Part shown: positions 1 to 6,509 of the stretch, in pieces | How the letters are laid out: the number at the start of each line of letters is the position of its first letter | Numbering within the stretch: position 1 is the stretch's first letter | Assembly (NCBI GenBank): GCA_029287515.1 | Contig: JARFQZ010000072.1 | Span: 1-10,994, forward strand | Length of the DNA: 10,994 bases | Reading direction: 5' to 3' | Source of the DNA: Lysobacterales bacterium | GTDB lineage: Bacteria; Pseudomonadota; Gammaproteobacteria; Xanthomonadales; SZUA-36 | The notes under the pieces: model-generated | The model's input: only the letters and a program-made list of their open reading frames with translations | The model's database searches: none | Told to the model about the DNA's origin: nothing | Translations under genes and position numbers: made by a program

Positions 1-978
1 CGGCGTCACTCCCGTCCAGCGCCTGAACGCCTTGATGAACGAACTGGCGTCATGGTAGTGCAGCAGCTCGGCGAGATCTGTCATTTGCATTTCCGAATCC
101 GCCAGCACCTGGCAGGCGATCTGGCATTTCACCTTGTCGGCGACTTCGCGATAGCTGGTGCCCAGTGCATGCAATCGCCTGTGAAGCGTTCGGCTGCTCA
201 TGGAAAACAGCGTTGCAAGTTCATCCGCTGAGGCAGGGCGTACCCACAAAACACTGTGCAGTACCCGTTGAAAGTGGTTCAGGAAGTCGTCGTGATAGGT
301 TGCCTGGACCCGGTCAACTTCTTTCTGGAGTAACCTGTGCAACTGGGAGTCTGCTTGTTTTAGTGGTTTATCCAGCAGATCCGCGTTGAAATACAAGCCC
401 TCCTGCTCGGAATCGAAACTGAGTGGCGCCTGGAAAAGACGGTCATAGGGTCTGCGGTCGGACGGCGCTCGATGCATAAAGCACACCGCGGCCAGTTTGA
501 ACTGTTTGCCGCACAATTCACGCAGGATATTCAGCGCCCAGGCCATCGCACCGTCTTCGATCTGCATAGTCGCTTCTACCAGTGGTTCGTAAATGTGATA
601 GCTGAGTCTCGCCAGTTTCCCTTCAACTGATGTTCTGATCCGGGCACCCTGGGCGTGGAGATGGAAATAGCGTTGCAGGCTGTCCAGGGCCGAACCCACG
701 CTCTTTGACTGCTGTGCCAGGAATCCGATCAGCCCGAAAGAGGAGAGATTTCCTCGCTGCCCCAGCAGCAATCCGAAATGCTCGCAACCGGTCATGTCGA
801 CGCAGACTTTTATCAAATGCCCCCTGGCGGCGTAGGAGATGATGTTGTCTGCATCGCCGAACAACTCAATATCGATTTCTGCTTCTTCGAAAACTGCCTG
901 CGGGTTGGTGCCCAGGGATGTCAGAATGTCCGGAATGCTGGCAGCGACGCCAATACGCACCGTTCCTTCCTGGGGCAT
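1..978 (-). CDS. AraC-family transcriptional regulator (3' end cut by window edge)
   Basis: This frame stays open from 978 to base 1, giving 326 codons with no stop, so the last part of the protein lies outside the window. The N-terminal ~220 residues look like the arabinose-binding-like sensor domain of OruR/ArgR-type AraC regulators. Residues ~248-326 hold two helix-turn-helix units: the first contains ATLFSMSSRTLHRRL (about 255-269), the second LAELLHYHDASSFIKAFRRW (302-321), followed by GVTP, where AraC proteins normally have a short tail left. ATG at 978 is preferred; an in-frame GTG at 987 with AGAGG about 10 bases upstream is an alternative, and an in-frame TAA lies further upstream. 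The gene is divergent from the desulfinase-like operon and is its obvious candidate regulator. Family call is firm; the effector is unknown. Confidence 0.9.
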   Translation of the reverse strand, partial: MPQEGTVRIGVAASIPDILTSLGTNPQAVFEEAEIDIELFGDADNIISYAARGHLIKVCVDMTGCEHFGLLLGQRGNLSSFGLIGFLAQQSKSVGSALDSLQRYFHLHAQGARIRTSVEGKLARLSYHIYEPLVEATMQIEDGAMAWALNILRELCGKQFKLAAVCFMHRAPSDRRPYDRLFQAPLSFDSEQEGLYFNADLLDKPLKQADSQLHRLLQKEVDRVQATYHDDFLNHFQRVLHSVLWVRPASADELATLFSMSSRTLHRRLHALGTSYREVADKVKCQIACQVLADSEMQMTDLAELLHYHDASSFIKAFRRWTGVTP

Positions 979-1052
979 TCGTTTCACTTGGACAAGGCCT
1001 CTTGTGGCAAGCGTCAGTTGATCTGCGACAAGTAAGTAGCCGATCGTTTATA

Positions 1053-1091
1053 CATTGTCACAAATCTACCGGGCTTTGTCCTGAAATATCC
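1053..1091 (+). promoter_or_regulatory. Candidate AraC-type operator: direct repeat, 21-bp period
   Basis: TTGTC occurs at 1055-1059 and again at 1076-1080, exactly 21 bp apart. Aligning the two copies gives the shared pattern C-W-TTGTC-N3-AA-N5-CC, about 10 identical positions of 18. AraC-family monomers carry two helix-turn-helix units and commonly bind direct repeats spaced by about two helical turns (~21 bp). The site lies between the divergent araC-type gene and the operon, upstream of the operon start. The repeat is seen; its role as operator is inferred. Confidence 0.4.
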
Positions 1092-1173
1092 ATTTTTTTG
1101 AAAGTCCCGGTGCTAGCCTCAGACTGGAGTGGTGTCAAACGCCTCCAGGCGCACGCACACAATAATCAGATTC

Positions 1174-1178
1174 GGAGG
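1174..1178 (+). promoter_or_regulatory. Strong ribosome binding site deciding the start at 1186
   Basis: GGAGG lies 7 bases before ATG 1186. The frame is open further upstream to a GTG at 1129, but only the ATG has this Shine-Dalgarno sequence. Starting there also places the twin-arginine motif at residues 13-14, as expected for a Tat signal peptide. Confidence 0.85.
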
Positions 1179-1185
1179 AAGCATC

Positions 1186-2496
1186 ATGAGCAGCGACAAC
1201 AACAGTTCTACCTCATTCTCACGCCGCGATTTTGTCAGCACCAGCATTGCCACAGCGGGTGGGCTTGCAGCAATGGGCGCGGGCCTGGCTTCTGGCGGTG
1301 TAATCGGCAGTGCACACGCCGCTGATCAAGGTAGCAGGGCGGTGATCAAGGAAGTCGACGGCAAAAAGACCAGCACCATCAGCCTGGACTGGAAAGAAGT
1401 GTATTACACCAATTGCCCCCTGGTTTCCGCCAGCAACATCGACCAGGAACTCGGCTGGACTAATGAGGAATATCTGAAGATTGGTGTCGATTATGCATAT
1501 TTTCGTTCTCGCGCGGAGACCGACTGGTACCCGCACTACATTCACAACCAGGAAAACCTGATCCGCTTTGGCGGCCTGTTTCCACCCATCCACGTCCACG
1601 CGGACTACCGCAGGACCCGCATGCTGGGCTTGACCCACGTCCCCTGGGAGGGTGGCTGCCTGATGGTGCGCGCCAGGGACAACCTGTTCAGAATGAGTGA
1701 CCTGAAAGGTAAGAAAATCGGCATCACCAAGAGCCTGAATACGCTCAAGAATGATTGGTGGCGGATCCAGGAACACCAGGCGATTCTGCTGATGCTGAAA
1801 ATGAACGGCATGACGGAAAAAGATATACAACTGGTAGATTTCCCTTACCCGGATGACTGGTATGACAATCCCGAAATGCTGGTGCCATTGTATAACCCGT
1901 CACACTGGCAACTGAACCGCGACCACAAACATGACCTGGCTTTCCGTCCGCTGGAAACCGCCTTGCTAGAAGGAAAAGTTGACGCGATTTATTCGCAGAG
2001 CAAAGTTTTTCAGCATATACAGGAAGCGACGGGCGAACTGGCGGCTATCGAAGACCTTTCCAGTTATCCGGATTGGAGGCTGCAAGTTGCCAACATCCCG
2101 GCCATCATCACCTGTACCGACGTGATGGCTGAAGAACATCCGGAACTCGCCGTCGCCTTCATGAAAGGCATGATCAGGGCCGGGCGCTGGGCCAACGCAC
2201 ACAAACGCGCCGCGGCGGTCATTCTAAACAAGCAGACCTATTACCTGGATGAAGAAGATACTTACGAGGGCATTAAACACGTCGACATGGTGCCTAACCT
2301 GTCGGCCCAGAACCTGGCCCGGGTGAAGATCGGTAAGGACTTCATGCTCAAGCATGGTTACATCAAAAACGATTTCGATGTAGACGAGTGGGCCGCTCCC
2401 GAGTTCCTTGTGCAAGCGGGGAAGGAACTGCTGGAAGATGTGATCGAGCAGAAGAAAATGGAGAAGCTTCCGAGCTTGCCGGGCAGGGTCGGCTAA
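1186..2496 (+). CDS. Tat-exported DszB-like (aryl)sulfinate desulfinase homologue, of periplasmic-binding-protein fold
   Basis: The product is 436 residues. Residues 1-45 form a Tat signal: SRRDFV at 12-17, a hydrophobic stretch, then AHA with likely cleavage after A45. The mature part looks like an NMT1/THI5-type substrate-binding protein, but conserved blocks match DszB as I recall it: YTNCP with C77 (DszB YSNCP, Cys27); H117, exactly ten residues before R127 in HYIHNQENLIRFGG (DszB His60 and Arg70, RFGG); RTRMLGLT (DszB RTRLLGIT); and DEWAAPEFL near 400-408 (DszB DQWAAPEFL). DszB releases sulfite from 2'-hydroxybiphenyl-2-sulfinate. The substrate here is unknown; the extension and export differ from cytoplasmic DszB. 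No ABC permease or ATPase gene is adjacent. The alternative is a non-catalytic binding protein that kept these motifs. First gene of a two-gene operon. Confidence 0.8.
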   Translation: MSSDNNSSTSFSRRDFVSTSIATAGGLAAMGAGLASGGVIGSAHAADQGSRAVIKEVDGKKTSTISLDWKEVYYTNCPLVSASNIDQELGWTNEEYLKIGVDYAYFRSRAETDWYPHYIHNQENLIRFGGLFPPIHVHADYRRTRMLGLTHVPWEGGCLMVRARDNLFRMSDLKGKKIGITKSLNTLKNDWWRIQEHQAILLMLKMNGMTEKDIQLVDFPYPDDWYDNPEMLVPLYNPSHWQLNRDHKHDLAFRPLETALLEGKVDAIYSQSKVFQHIQEATGELAAIEDLSSYPDWRLQVANIPAIITCTDVMAEEHPELAVAFMKGMIRAGRWANAHKRAAAVILNKQTYYLDEEDTYEGIKHVDMVPNLSAQNLARVKIGKDFMLKHGYIKNDFDVDEWAAPEFLVQAGKELLEDVIEQKKMEKLPSLPGRVG

Positions 2497-2501
2497 CCGC
2501 C

Positions 2502-3068
2502 ATGGAACTTCGAAAGTTAAATTTCGTGGCTATACTGGCCATTGCACTGGTAACTGGGTTACAGGCTGATACACAGGTATCCTCGGACGTTGTGAAAACT
2601 GATATCCCCGGGATTAAAAACTTTTCCTCCTTGAGCGATTCCTCCGGGTTCGCCGGGCCCCTGGTGGGTTTCGGTGGCGCGACAGATCCCTCAGCGATTC
2701 CGCAGTTGAAGGAGAAAGGCTTTAAAACCATCGTCAGCCTGCGCCTGTCGACAGAGGAGGGTATTGATGTGGAAGCAAGCCGTCACGCTGCGCAGGCAGC
2801 AGGAATGAACTATGTGCATCTTCCACTCGATCCACCCAATGCCACACCCGATGACATCGGGCGATTGATGGACGCACTGGGTGACCGGGCGAACCAGCCC
2901 GTTTACATTCATTGTGGATCGGCTACCCGCGTAGCGGCGGTGTGGATGATCGGCCGGGTAACCGAAGATGGCTGGGAGTACGACAAAGCCCGGGAAGAAG
3001 CCGAGGCAATTGCGCTTAAGCCGAATGAAGCCATCAATTTCGCCAGCTCATATCTTTCGGAACGGTAA
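2502..3068 (+). CDS. Exported DUF442 / dual-specificity-phosphatase-like protein (possible sulfurtransferase)
   Basis: The 188-residue product starts at ATG 2502, five bases after the preceding stop, so translation is probably coupled. An upstream extension to 2388 in this frame overlaps the desulfinase gene and is not needed. Residues 1-22 (basic LRK, then FVAILAIALVTGLQA) look like a Sec signal peptide. The rest matches the DUF442/beta-lactamase-hydrolase-like phosphatase fold: GFKTIVSLR (73-81), YVHLPLD (104-110), and the active-site loop HCGSATR (137-143) with C138 and R143. The loop is one residue shorter than the classic phosphatase CX5R and resembles rhodanese-type loops. Some members (the DUF442 domain of Blh proteins) are linked to sulfur transfer. 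Family call is good; the choice between phosphatase and sulfurtransferase is open. Its sulfinate-linked neighbour favours sulfur chemistry, by inference only. Confidence 0.75.
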   Translation: MELRKLNFVAILAIALVTGLQADTQVSSDVVKTDIPGIKNFSSLSDSSGFAGPLVGFGGATDPSAIPQLKEKGFKTIVSLRLSTEEGIDVEASRHAAQAAGMNYVHLPLDPPNATPDDIGRLMDALGDRANQPVYIHCGSATRVAAVWMIGRVTEDGWEYDKAREEAEAIALKPNEAINFASSYLSER

Positions 3069-3076
3069 GCGACAGA

Positions 3077-3958
3077 CTACTCAACCGGCGCCAGTAAACA
3101 ATCCTCAGGCGTCAGGTCAGCACTGTCTTCAAACCGGTCACAAAGCCAGGGCCGGTCGTGTAAGCGATCTGCGAGCTCCTGGTCGATATGGGGCCTGATC
3201 AATGTCTCGAATGCGTCCTCGACCTGCTCGTATTCCTCAAAACACCACTTGGCTCTTTCCTTCGGCAAAAAGCCCTTGTCGACAAAGTCGGAGAACAATT
3301 TCTTGTTGGCCCCGTAAGCAATGCACAGCAAATTGAAGGCTCGCTGGGCGGGCGTGCTGTGCTCACCGGAATATTGCTCCAGGGAACGGCAATCGCCGGT
3401 TTTCAATTCCTCGACATAGTATGCCCGGGCAGTTCCCAGGATCAGGCGGCGCGCCGCCTCGTCACCCAGCCTTAAAAGCATGTAGGCTGCCACCTGGTCG
3501 GCCGCGTCCTCTTCACGTCCCAGCACCGGAAGTTCCAGCAGGTCGAACAAGGCGTGCGCCACTTCGTGCAGCATGATCTCAAACAAGGGGCCGACCAACG
3601 TATCGATCGGTTCTATGCCGCTGGGAGTCGTCTCCTCCGGCATGTTTTCCCATACTTCGGCGACCAGTTCGTAGCAGATCGTAATGGAGGCGGAGTCGTA
3701 GTAGGCATCCGCCTCCCCGTCGCACTCGGCCAGCCTGATGCGCAGGGTTCTGGGTAAAATTAACGGGCTGAGAAATACCTTCAGCTTTTCGAGTGTGCCC
3801 CGTCGCTTCATATCCAGGTAGACCTGCTGATATGCGGCATCTTTTGGAGTTACATAACGAATTTTGATCCGGTCTGTTTTCGGAGCGCCAGAAGCCGTCA
3901 CCACCAGCGTTGTGGCGAGAACCAACCCGGCGATGATGAAGGTCAACCTTGTTTTCAT
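3077..3958 (-). CDS. Secreted DUF4344-type HExxH putative metallopeptidase
   Basis: The 293-residue product starts at ATG 3958 with a clear signal peptide (MKTRLTFIIAGLVLATTLVV, then TASGA). The core has HEVAH at 131-135, the gluzincin-type zinc motif, followed by GREEDAADQVAA (147-158), whose acidic residues probably supply the third zinc ligand. A downstream block, HSTPAQRAFNLLCIAYG (200-216), matches the DUF4344 pattern of H-x4-QR-x-FN-x-LC-x3-YG. Substrates of the family are not known to me. TTG 3976 would add six residues (MLLLLT) and has AAGGAG 12 bases upstream; ATG 3958 lacks a Shine-Dalgarno sequence, so the exact start is uncertain. Downstream of the VWA-OmpA lipoprotein gene on the same strand; ends 8 bases from the convergent DUF442 gene. 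Confidence 0.78.
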   Translation of the reverse strand: MKTRLTFIIAGLVLATTLVVTASGAPKTDRIKIRYVTPKDAAYQQVYLDMKRRGTLEKLKVFLSPLILPRTLRIRLAECDGEADAYYDSASITICYELVAEVWENMPEETTPSGIEPIDTLVGPLFEIMLHEVAHALFDLLELPVLGREEDAADQVAAYMLLRLGDEAARRLILGTARAYYVEELKTGDCRSLEQYSGEHSTPAQRAFNLLCIAYGANKKLFSDFVDKGFLPKERAKWCFEEYEQVEDAFETLIRPHIDQELADRLHDRPWLCDRFEDSADLTPEDCLLAPVE

Positions 3959-3964
3959 AGTCAA

Positions 3965-3994
3965 AAGGAGCAGCAACTAAGGCTGCTGCTCCTT
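3965..3994 (-). terminator. Perfect 11-bp hairpin between the OmpA-like gene and the DUF4344 gene
   Basis: AAGGAGCAGCA (3965-3975) pairs perfectly with TGCTGCTCCTT (3984-3994) around an 8-base loop. On the - strand it lies 10 bases after the OmpA-like stop and is followed by only a short T run (CCTTTTGAC), so it may be an intrinsic terminator of modest strength. On that strand its first arm also contains AAGGAG, a perfect Shine-Dalgarno sequence, and its second arm ends 6 bases before ATG 3958. A translational control role for the next gene is therefore also possible. Confidence 0.55.
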
Positions 3995-4004
3995 CAATTT
4001 TCCA

Positions 4005-5099
4005 CTATTGGTTTTTCTGTTTCGCGCCGACGTGAACTTCGACTCGACGGTTCTTGGCCCGTCCCTCATCTGTGTCGTTATCGGCAACCGGGTTGCTTTC
4101 ACCCTGGCCGCTGGCGTCGATGATGCTGCCGTTGACGCCTTCACTGGTCAGGAAGTCTTTGACCGTGTTCGCGCGCTCCTCCGAGAGGTTCTGGTTGTAC
4201 TCATCAGTGCCGACGCTGTCGGTGTGGCCGATCACGTCGATATCGACGACCTGTACGCCTTTACCCTGGATGTACTCGCCCAGCTTGCGCAGTTCGGCCT
4301 TGCCTTCCGGCTTCAGAACAGATTTGTCGAAGTCGAACAGGGCGGTTGCCGAGAACGAGATCTTTTCATACTGGACGGGTTTTTCAGGTGCGGGTTTCAG
4401 CAGCGCATCCTTGACGAAAGCGCCCATGGCGCCGGCTGAGGCGAGGTCGCCAATACTCATGACTTTGCTGCATCCGCTGACACCGGCCAGGTTTTCAGTT
4501 AGCCAGCCTGCGTTGTAGTCACCCACCTGGACGACGTACAGGCACAGATTGCCCTGGTGCTGTGAAGCCAGGTTTTCGGCTGCAGCGACAGCTCCCTGCT
4601 GATTCAGCACCTTCCAGAAATCGCTGACAAGGATGACTGCGACAGGGCCGGATTGGCCATTGAGGGCGTCGGCCGCGGCGTCAATTCCCTCGGCCAGCGG
4701 CGTGATGTTGCCGGGTTGGCTGACCGAATCCAGGCCGGATGCGAAGCCGCTGCGCTGGTAGCCAGTCAGTCCGTAAACGGCACTGGCTGGTGGCGCGTCA
4801 TTTGCATAACCACCGAACCTGACCAGGGCCGACTGGTAATCCAGTTCCGGGACGGTCTGGTTGAAAGTGGAGACAAAATCCTTGGCGGTATCGAACTTGA
4901 CGGCGCCTTGCGATTCATCCCTCATGGACGATGACGCATCCAGGATCACCGCGAACGAATCAACCTTGGGAACGTAGTCTTCCGCATCGATTGCATCTGC
5001 CTGGAAGGTTGGCGCCGGGCCGGAAGGAGTGCTTGCGCAGCCGACCAACAGGCCAAGTGAAAGCAGGGCTGAGAGGGTTAATAGAGATTGCCTGAACAT
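4005..5099 (-). CDS. OmpA-family lipoprotein with von Willebrand factor A domain
   Basis: The 364-residue product begins at ATG 5099 with GGAGAA a few bases upstream. The signal ends in the lipobox LVGC, with lipidated C21 followed by Ala, which suggests outer-membrane sorting. Residues ~46-235 form a VWA domain with metal-site residues DASSS (54-58), T133 and D160. Residues ~246-356 are an OmpA C-terminal peptidoglycan-binding domain: FDFDKSVLKPEG, GHTDSVGT (D294), NQNLSEERANTV (R309) and NRRVEV; D294 and R309 fit the usual diaminopimelate-binding pair. The protein should sit in the outer membrane, bind peptidoglycan and present a ligand-binding domain in the periplasm. Partner unknown. Domain calls are firm. 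Confidence 0.9.
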   Translation of the reverse strand: MFRQSLLTLSALLSLGLLVGCASTPSGPAPTFQADAIDAEDYVPKVDSFAVILDASSSMRDESQGAVKFDTAKDFVSTFNQTVPELDYQSALVRFGGYANDAPPASAVYGLTGYQRSGFASGLDSVSQPGNITPLAEGIDAAADALNGQSGPVAVILVSDFWKVLNQQGAVAAAENLASQHQGNLCLYVVQVGDYNAGWLTENLAGVSGCSKVMSIGDLASAGAMGAFVKDALLKPAPEKPVQYEKISFSATALFDFDKSVLKPEGKAELRKLGEYIQGKGVQVVDIDVIGHTDSVGTDEYNQNLSEERANTVKDFLTSEGVNGSIIDASGQGESNPVADNDTDEGRAKNRRVEVHVGAKQKNQ

Positions 5100-5141
5100 G
5101 TGGTTCTCCGAGTTTGCATGGATGGGACTTGGAATAAGAAG

Positions 5142-5170
5142 AATAAACCATGTCCCGCCCCGATCTGCAA
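5142..5170 (-). promoter_or_regulatory. Candidate sigma-70-like promoter for the OmpA-VWA lipoprotein gene
   Basis: On the - strand TTGCAG (5165-5170) and TTTATT (5142-5147) are separated by exactly 17 bp, about 40 bases before the start codon at 5099. Each hexamer matches consensus at four of six positions. The -35 lies in the loop of the upstream hairpin. Sequence fit is moderate and the call is an inference. Confidence 0.3.
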
Positions 5171-5184
5171 GTACCGGGGCGGGA
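5153..5184 (-). terminator. GC-rich 10-bp hairpin after the radical SAM gene
   Basis: TCCCGCCCCG (5153-5162) pairs perfectly with CGGGGCGGGA (5175-5184) around a 12-base loop. On the - strand it starts 26 bases after the radical SAM stop and is followed by an interrupted T-rich stretch (GGTTTATTCTTCTTATT). It is a plausible terminator separating that gene from the lipoprotein gene, although an uninterrupted T tract is missing. Confidence 0.5.
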
Positions 5185-5210
5185 AATCTTGCCTTGTGTA
5201 GTGCAATTTT

Positions 5211-6455
5211 TTAGTGAGGGCGTGGCTGCGAACCGTCCGGCTTGACACCCTGCAGGAAACAGCCGTATTCCTTGATCTCTTCCAGCCGGCAACTCCAGTA
5301 CAGCTCGCCTTCGTGCACCGTCATGTCGGGACAGCCGTCGCACATGTTTGCACGTCCGTCCTCCAGCACATCGATGGGCTGAATGACCATGAAGGATTGC
5401 ATGTGAACCGGGTCAAACAGTGAGGAAGGTTTCTTGAGCAGGTTGGAGAACCAGCGTTTGGCCACCGCGCGTGTCTGCTTATCGAACAGAGATAACAGCA
5501 TCATCGTGGTCCGGCCCCTGCGGTTCTGCTTCGGATCAGTGTAGCTCAACCAGGTGCCTTTGAAGAAATGATGGCCGTTCTGGATGGCTTCCATCGAGCG
5601 GGGCCCGACATAGCCGAAGCTCTGGTCTTTGGACGCCAGGCGCGATGCCAGCAGCCACTTGGTCGAGTTGGGGTCCTGGTCACCGCTGAGGTAGGCGCAG
5701 GGCTGGTAGTCGGCATCCAGTTCACGGATCTTGGCGACCACGTGCTTGGCTTTCAGTAGCGAGTCACCGCCCCAGTCGGGCCGTTCATAGGTTTTGGTGA
5801 TGTCTACCGGCTTACCGTTGGCGAACACGTCGTAATCGCCGTACAGTTCCGGGGTCCGGAACAGGATGAACACCATGGTGTGCACCAGGTCCGGATACTG
5901 CTGGGCCCACTCGATCGTGTCCTTGACCTGGTCGAGCGTGTCAACGCACACGGTCTGGTTGAACGAGCAGGAAAGCCCGCCCACTTCAGCCAGCATCTGG
6001 GCGTATTTAAGCCGCAGTGCGTTGTGTTGTTTCTCGGTGACCGCTTCCGAATCAGAACGAATCTGCGTGGTATCCACGTGGAAGGTGAATCCGTAGGCGC
6101 CGGCATCTTTCAGCTTGCGCAGCAGTTTCATGCCCAGCGCCAGCCCGTTCGTGTTGATTATGGGCTTCCAGCCGGCCTCCTTGACCATCCTGACGATTTC
6201 AACAATCTGTGGATGGACCAGCGGGTCGCCCCCGGCAATACTCATGCAGTCGCTCTTGCGCCGCGCCTTGAATACGGCCAGTTCTTCGGCAATCTGTTCC
6301 AGCGATTTGTGGTTCTTGATGTGCGGGCGGTAGCAGCCTTCGCACGCCAGGTTGCAGTCGTCCGTCACTTCCAGCCACGAAATCGCGTTGTCTGTCAGTG
6401 ACCAGGGCAACCGGTAGTATTCCCTTGGTGTCAGTTCGGGTACGTTTTTCATCAT
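5211..6455 (-). CDS. Radical SAM protein with C-terminal cysteine cluster, function unknown
   Basis: The 414-residue product has CNLACEGCYRP with C34, C38 and C41, the CxxxCxxC motif that binds the SAM-cleaving 4Fe-4S cluster. SIAGGDPLVHP (GGDP at 75-78) is the SAM-contacting motif, and INTNG at 100-104 fits the next core strand. The C-terminal part has C372, C375, C389 and C399 in MCDGCPDM...SC...GC, which could hold an auxiliary iron-sulfur cluster as in SPASM or twitch-type enzymes, though the spacing is not a standard SPASM pattern that I recognise. No signal peptide, so cytoplasmic. Two adjacent ATGs (6455 and 6452) are possible starts; AGGGG lies just upstream. Neighbours are divergent folE2 and a downstream VWA-OmpA lipoprotein, neither of which defines the substrate. 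The superfamily is certain; the reaction is unknown. Confidence 0.85.
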   Translation of the reverse strand: MMKNVPELTPREYYRLPWSLTDNAISWLEVTDDCNLACEGCYRPHIKNHKSLEQIAEELAVFKARRKSDCMSIAGGDPLVHPQIVEIVRMVKEAGWKPIINTNGLALGMKLLRKLKDAGAYGFTFHVDTTQIRSDSEAVTEKQHNALRLKYAQMLAEVGGLSCSFNQTVCVDTLDQVKDTIEWAQQYPDLVHTMVFILFRTPELYGDYDVFANGKPVDITKTYERPDWGGDSLLKAKHVVAKIRELDADYQPCAYLSGDQDPNSTKWLLASRLASKDQSFGYVGPRSMEAIQNGHHFFKGTWLSYTDPKQNRRGRTTMMLLSLFDKQTRAVAKRWFSNLLKKPSSLFDPVHMQSFMVIQPIDVLEDGRANMCDGCPDMTVHEGELYWSCRLEEIKEYGCFLQGVKPDGSQPRPH

Positions 6456-6509
6456 TCAAGCCCCTGTTTGAATTTGGCGAAACTCTACCATTCGCTCACC
6501 GTAAAAAGA

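Larger units (their letters stand above)
979..1185. promoter_or_regulatory. Divergent regulatory region between araC-type gene and desulfinase-like operon
   Basis: This 207-bp AT-richer gap lies between two divergent starts and must carry both promoters. On the - strand, TATAAA (+ strand 1047-1052) could be the -10 of the regulator gene, but no good -35 sits 16-18 bp upstream. On the + strand, TTGAAA at 1098-1103 could be a -35, but no convincing -10 follows at normal spacing. Poor core elements would fit an activator-dependent promoter. The region also holds the direct repeat listed separately and a short inverted repeat, CTGGAG/CTCCAG (1124-1129 and 1143-1148), in the likely leader. Confidence 0.5.

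Noticed and set aside
1124..1148. CTGGAG/CTCCAG inverted repeat in the leader of the desulfinase-like gene.
   Set aside because: Only 6 bp with a 13-base loop, common by chance; no terminator tract or riboswitch-like conservation can be seen.
1129..1185. Upstream extension of the desulfinase-like gene to GTG 1129.
   Set aside because: It would push the twin-arginine motif to residue ~32 and ignores the strong GGAGG before ATG 1186.
1219..1830. Open frame of 203 codons on the - strand.
   Set aside because: It lies wholly inside the desulfinase-like gene, has no recognisable domain and no ribosome site; a shadow of a GC-rich gene.
1186..2496. Simple call as an ABC transporter periplasmic binding protein (nitrate/sulfonate/taurine type).
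   Set aside because: The fold resemblance is real, but the Cys/His/Arg set with DszB-like spacing and the absence of permease or ATPase genes make a desulfinase-like enzyme a better description. It remains the fallback.
2388..2501. Upstream extension of the DUF442 gene into the desulfinase gene.
   Set aside because: ATG 2502 directly begins a typical signal peptide; the extra residues are an out-of-frame reading of the upstream gene.
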